Assembly (NCBI GenBank): GCA_054601695.1 | Contig: BAAHQB010000093.1 | Span: 186,001 to 250,000, forward strand | DNA length: 64,000 bases | Reading direction: 5' to 3' | From: Amorphochlora amoebiformis | Taxonomy: Eukaryota > Cercozoa > Chlorarachniophyceae | Part shown: one piece after another, positions 1 through 64,000 of the stretch | Layout of the letters: each line of letters begins with the position of its first letter | How positions within the stretch are numbered: position 1 is the first letter of the stretch | Translations under genes and position numbers: made by a program | Notes under the pieces: generated by a model | Databases searched by the model: none | Seen by the model: the letters and a program-made list of their open reading frames with translations, nothing else | What the model was told of the DNA's origin: nothing

Positions 1-38
<38 letters not shown>

Positions 39-153
39 CATATCTATATACATATATCTACATATCTACATATCTATATGTACATAACAGGACATCGATA
101 TATGCGGAAACAAGATAATCCACTGGGAGACCCTTCTCGATCACTTAGTTCTC

Positions 154-199
154 ATGGCGACTCAATACCAAAAAATTCAACAAAATGGAACTACTTCCG
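154..199 (+). CDS. Possible first exon of the WD40 gene
   Basis: ATG at 154 opens MATQYQKIQQNGTTS and ends in a good donor (gtgaga at 200). It stops in phase 1 while the next trusted exon starts in phase 0, so one more exon would be needed. It could also be an internal exon entered from the TTAG at 146-149. Confidence 0.35.
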
Positions 200-470
200 G
201 TGAGACAGAATGAGAGAGAGAGAGAGAGCGAGAGAAAGAGAGAGAGAGGAAGAGAGAGAGAGAGAGAGAGAGCGAGAGAAAGAGAGAGAGAGGAAGAGAG
301 AGAGAGAGATAGAAAACATAGAGAGAAGAGAGAGAAGAGAGAGAGAGAGAGAAAACATAGAGAGAAGAGAGAGAAAAGAGAGAGAGAGAGAAAACATAGA
401 GAGAAGAGAGAGAAGAGAGAGAGAGAGAGAGAAATGAGAAGAGAGGGAGAGGAAGAGAAAAGAGAGCGAT
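185..470. repeat. GA-rich purine tract
   Basis: A (GA)n tract with a repeated AGAAAACATAGAGAGAAGAG unit, three copies. Confidence 0.95.
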
Positions 471-492
471 AAAAACAAACATCAGTCTTCAG

Positions 493-540
493 AGCGCCTC
501 AATAGAAGAGAATTCAATGGGACAATCAGATACAATATAT
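493..540 (+). other. Exon-like fragment, unresolved
   Basis: A clear acceptor (cttcag to 492) precedes unique sequence that can be read in phase 1 after the 154-199 exon. No GT donor occurs before the (TA)n tract, so an exon end cannot be set. Confidence 0.2.
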
Positions 541-560
541 ATATATATATATATATAATA

Positions 561-607
<47 letters not shown>

Positions 608-794
608 GATAGCTAGATAGATACATAGATAGAGAGACGAAGAGAACACTCATCAGATGTGCAACCCCTACAAACAAAACAACCCTTTCTTTTTTTTCAA
701 CTAGAGTAGGAGAGAGAGAAAGGGCAGAGAGAGAGAGAGAGAAGGGCCAGAGAGAGAGAGAGAAAGGGCAGAGAGAGAGAGAGAGAGACTCTAG

Positions 795-31859
<31,065 letters not shown>

Positions 31860-31998
31860 AAAGACCATGATACAGAGACGTCCTACATTAGGTGGAATAA
31901 CTACCGTCTAGACCGTGGCTGGGATAGGACTAGATTTCCGAAGTTTGGATTTCATTACGAAACTTTGCTATGATCCAGATGATCGTGATGTTAAACCA

Positions 31999-32045
31999 GT
32001 AACTAGAGAAACCTAGAGTAAACCTGGTCTTTACTCTAGTTACTA
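31999..32045. other. Nested inverted repeat past the WD40 stop
   Basis: TAGAGTAAA and TTTACTCTA form a 9-bp stem with a 7-nt loop, and AGTAAC/GTTACT repeats flank it. It lies about 140 bp past the stop codon, possibly in the 3' UTR. Confidence 0.5.
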
Positions 32046-32505
32046 CTACTAGACTAGTACTCTGTGTACTAGCTTTATTATTATAGACTAGTACTAGGTA
32101 TACGCCATGCACAAGAACTAGAAGAAGAGTGTATACTCTCTGGACTCTACACTCCAGTTCTAGCAGTAGCTCTACGTAACACAGTTATTTACTAGTAATA
32201 TTCATTACTATTAGTGCGGGTTCACAGCGCATGGATTTGATGCATGTGTGACGATCGAGAGTTAAAATCTAGAAAATTATAATTATTGCAAATTAATTTC
32301 GTATTTTAGAACATCTGCATTGAAATCAGCTAGATCTGTGCTGGTAGATATACTGTCCCGACTGTGGTGCTCATCCTGAGTCACTATCGATTTATCCATA
32401 CGAGTCTCTCAAAAAAAGAAGAAAAATTGTTTCTCTTCTTTCTTGCACAAATCATACATATATACATTGCTATATGTATATAAATATATACTACATATAT
32501 ATATG

Positions 32506-32537
<32 letters not shown>

Positions 32538-33018
32538 CATACATACATATATATATATATATACATATATATATTTATATATATTTATATATATATAAAT
32601 ATGTATGTATAATATTCTCATTTTTTTTTCGTTTGTCTTGGGCAAGTCATAGAAACCTGGGTTTCTTCACGCTTAATACCAAATTTTCAACCTATTATAA
32701 CATATATTGTACACAAATACGTAATATGTACAATGTATATACACACAAAGAGAAATATGCAAAAAAAAATTTAAAAAACGTTTTTAAAATTTGACAGTCA
32801 TATTTACATACATATTAATAAATATATATATATATATGTATACGTTTTTATATATATATATATATTTATATAATATATATGTACATATATACACTATAAT
32901 ATAAATCTATATGTCAACGAATAAATTTTATACACGCATGCAATTATGAAGAAATATAATTAATAATAACATATCTACTCCGATTATAAAAGGATTATCT
33001 ATATATTCATACATATAC

Positions 33019-33058
<40 letters not shown>

Positions 33059-33249
33059 GTACAACATATATAATATATATATATATATATTCATTTACTT
33101 AGTATATTATCATATGAAAATACCTAACGCTCTCGACACGTGGTATTTCATTCATAGGGTACACCCGAACCCTATGTATACATAATATAACATATATATA
33201 TATATGTGTATACACTGTACACTACACAGAATATTAACGATTACATAGC

Positions 33250-33472
33250 CTGTCTCTCTTCCCTCCTCCTCTCTTTCTGCGATTATCTCTCTTTCCCGCC
33301 CTCTGTCCCATTTTCCCTCCTCTTCCCTCGCCCTCTCTCTCTTTTTCTTTTCTTCAACACTCTCTCCTCTCCCTCCTCTCTCCCTCCCAGATATCTTCCT
33401 CCCTTTTTTTTTTCTTTCTCTCTCTCTCTCTGCTTTTTTTCTCTTCCTCTGTCTTTTCGTATTTGTCTCCGT
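33250..33472. repeat. CT-rich tract beside the kinase stop
   Basis: Read on the kinase strand this is a purine tract directly after TAG, so it should form the start of the 3' UTR. Confidence 0.9.
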
Positions 33473-53093
<19,621 letters not shown>

Positions 53094-53142
53094 CTAGTCA
53101 TATCTAAATCGTGCTAATACTTCATTATGTATTTTTACTCAC

Positions 53143-53405
53143 CAAGGAGAAATTGCGAGATTAAGTATCGGGGATCCTTCGAGACCGTGTATTGAAGATG
53201 TACATATTCTGGAAAATGTACATATTCTGGAAAATGTACATATTCTGGAAAATGTACATATTTCTGGAAAATGTACATATTCTGGAAAATGTACATATTA
53301 ATGTACGTGTTCTGGAAAATGTACATATTCTGGAAAGCGAATGCGGGTGTCTGCGATTTGGAAAAGTCCAACCTCCTGGCATTAGATTCTTTCATGGCCT
53401 TTATC
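53143..53405 (-). CDS. Possible second 5' exon with an 18-bp tandem repeat
   Basis: Strong gtgagt donor at 53142. The frame contains MKESNARRLDFSKSQTPAFA, then a repeat reading NMYIFQ and EYVHFP in two registers, then VSKDPRYLISQFLL. It leaves phase 1, while 53007-53093 fits best in phase 0, so this may be a separate transcript or an untranslated leader. Confidence 0.35.
53196..53335. repeat. 18-bp tandem repeat
   Basis: About seven units of TGTACATATTCTGGAAAA with one single-base insertion and one truncated unit. Confidence 0.95.
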
Positions 53406-53589
53406 CTTGTTAATCAAGTGCATTCTGAGGTCACAAGATTTATCTCCAGATCAACCCACAGATTTGATTCTGTTTCCCTATGTGAGCGCGCCATTCCTCC
53501 TTTCCGAACGGCTCCAAATCGAAGCCGACATATTCTTGTTTTTGGTTTGAGACCTCTTACAACTTACTGCCGTTACAGTCCGATACTAC

Positions 53590-53957
53590 CGGGAAATTCC
53601 CAAGGAATATATATCGGCCATGGCGTCGTTGAGTCCTCTCTGTATTGTGCGTGCTTGACGTGTGGTTGTTGAGGTTATGAGTGTATAGATCGATGTTGGT
53701 TCATCAAAGAAGCAGTGGGAGGGAAGGGGTATCGCTTTTTCCTTGGGGACGGCGCTATTTCTCAACGCGAAGAGAAAGTGGTCACTGGTGAGAATGCTTG
53801 GCTTGAGCAAAGCTACTAGACTAATCTTCGACAAGGAAGGCCCCATGTTGTATTGTAATGCGTGATATTGCCCTTTGTAGCACGATGTCTGATGTGAGGA
53901 TTGGATGTATGAAGGGCGTGTCACCCTGGGTGACATACGAAATTCTAGTGATATCAT
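53590..53957 (-). CDS. Possible 5' exon of the histidine kinase gene
   Basis: An open frame of 122 codons from ATG at 53957 to a gtagta donor. A second ATG at 53621 has a strong GCCATGGCC context and would give MADIYSLGISR. No domain is recognised. It ends in phase 2, which fits 53143-53405, but that exon does not join 53007-53093 in the preferred frame. Confidence 0.4.
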
Positions 53958-54965
53958 GGCAGGTGTGAAAATAGTTAATATAAATATGATGCTTGAATAC
54001 AGTGCTAGATATATCAGACTTGTATATGTGAAAACACGAAACTATTGTGTAACAATGTTATCAATCACGATTTCCTAGATTTCCATGTAAATTCGATTAT
54101 ATATTCCAACTCGTCAACCAATATTGTAACGGTATTCATGATACTCGTACGATACTAATACTAGAATATGCGGGCCGGTAAATACAACAGTATCATAATT
54201 TACACCTGTATAACATCTAGAGTACGTAACCGATAGTATTACACATAGCTAATCTAGCTAATTATACTTGCTAGTTGTGTACCGCTTGATGAGGTACTAT
54301 CTATTATATATCTATTATCTACTCTTAATAGCCCACGATGACTCTGATATGTATCCGGCTAATGATAATCATTATGATAAAGCCAAGTCTGGTGCAGTCA
54401 TTGAGTCAGAGGTAAATCTAGTAAATAGATAATTAATAATTGAATATCTAGATATATTGATTTTAATACATTAGTTAAACCGAGTAATTACTATGAATTC
54501 TAATCAAACACGTATACAAATTATTTAAATCTAGTAACAAGCGTAAGACAAGAACAGAAATATCTATAATGTCAACTCGGTCACATTGAAGACAAAATCT
54601 AGAAAATCCCAATCAATATATAGAGGTAAATCTACATTTCAATATGAGCTTTTAATGGGTTATAAATTTATTAGCAATAAGGTATGACTAGTATATAGTC
54701 CTTTATCCTCCAGGTTATAAAATAACAAGTGAATATCATCAGATATCTACATGATCAGATATCTACATGTTAAAATGAGTAATATTTGATATCTTAATGC
54801 AAGCTTCTCAGAATAGTTTTTTATTAGGTTTTAATGACTGCGACTTAATAAGACGTGGATTGTTATATGTTACTACATTATGAGTTATATCAGCTATATC
54901 TTAATGGGAGGTTCTAGAACTCCCTGCCCGTCTTCGGGGACATCTGAGGACAACTCTTCCCTATA

Positions 54966-55003
<38 letters not shown>

Positions 55004-55043
55004 GCGTATATATTTACAATACTCACACGCACAAATATATACA

Positions 55044-55092
<49 letters not shown>

Positions 55093-55127
55093 GTATGTCT
55101 AATATATGTATAAATATGCATATGTAT

Positions 55128-55159
<32 letters not shown>

Positions 55160-55210
55160 TAAATATAAATATATGTACGCATATGTATATGTACATGCTA
55201 CATATACATC
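53958..55210. other. Intergenic region, unique AT-rich
   Basis: 54000-54960 is unusual in this window for lacking (TA)n and telomeric repeats. It probably holds the kinase promoter and the 3' flank of the coiled-coil gene. The only coding-like segment is at 54331-54413. Confidence 0.6.
54331..54413 (+). other. Exon-like fragment on the + strand
   Basis: Between an AG (54330-54331 area) and a GAG-gtaaat donor, one frame reads HDDSDMYPANDNHYDKAKSG then AVIESE, a composition unlike the repeat noise. No neighbour exon was found on this strand. It may be a relic of a gene or transposon. Confidence 0.3.
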
Positions 55211-63876
<8,666 letters not shown>

Positions 63877-64000
63877 CTGTGGGATTATAGATTTATTATT
63901 ATTATTATTATAACTAATATATACATATATATATGTGAACATATATATATATATATATGTATATATATTACTAATACATATATATATATATATATATATA

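Larger units (their letters stand above)
31860..33472. other. Intergenic region between convergent genes
   Basis: 31860-32400 is unique AT-rich DNA without repeats and probably holds the WD40 gene 3' UTR. 32460-33200 is (TA)n-rich. 33250-33472 is a CT tract just past the kinase stop codon. No further gene is visible. Confidence 0.7.

Noticed and set aside
53196-53335. 18-bp tandem repeat as a CRISPR array
   Set aside because: There are no spacers between units and the setting is eukaryotic.

Overview
This window comes from a eukaryotic nuclear genome, almost certainly a protist. It holds three genes cut into very small exons (9-132 nt). The introns are made almost wholly of (TA)n tracts, GA/CT-rich minisatellites and interstitial TTAGGG-type telomeric repeats. 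Most long open frames here are repeat artefacts, because (TA)n read as TAT/ATA has no stop on either strand. I found the real coding sequence by joining GT-AG exon candidates whose codon phases agree and whose peptides fit protein families. I cannot name the species. Telomere type TTAGGG, a flagellum-type WD40 protein, a hybrid histidine kinase and TA-choked introns suggest a free-living flagellated or amoeboid protist rather than an animal or plant.

Layout. (1) 795-31859, + strand: a WD40-repeat protein of at least 819 residues in 43 phase-consistent exons, probably two beta-propellers followed by a charged helical tail. It resembles the WDR49-like group. Its true 5' end is not resolved; a possible first exon lies at 154-199. 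(2) 31860-33472: intergenic space between convergent gene ends, with a hairpin-rich stretch and a pyrimidine tract. (3) 33473-53093, - strand: a complete hybrid sensor histidine kinase (GAF, HisKA with H-box, HATPase with N, G1, F and G2 boxes, then a receiver domain) in 35 exons that all keep phase, about 697 residues. Extra 5' exons may lie at 53143-53957. (4) 53958-55210: about 1 kb of unique AT-rich DNA with a + strand exon-like fragment. (5) 55211-63876, - strand: a small coiled-coil protein of at least 167 residues in 8 exons, possibly continuing past the right edge.

The most unusual feature is that introns beside many exons hold one to five decayed copies of part of that exon (often its splice-site end plus intron flank), in direct or inverted orientation, separated by (TA)n. 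I call these exon echoes. More than ten exons across all three genes show this. The second unusual feature is that telomeric repeats (CCCTAA)n sit immediately upstream of several exons in the sense that gives CTAAC, the consensus branch point, and degenerate units supply the acceptor AG. The third is a conserved non-telomeric unit of about 45 bp fused to the telomeric repeats in at least five places. Two TG...CA insertions (12338-12725 and 35348-35641) look like solo LTRs.

The kinase would sense a small ligand or redox/light cue through its GAF domain and relay phosphate from the H-box His to its own receiver Asp. The WD40 protein is probably a scaffold, perhaps ciliary. Nothing links the three genes in one pathway.
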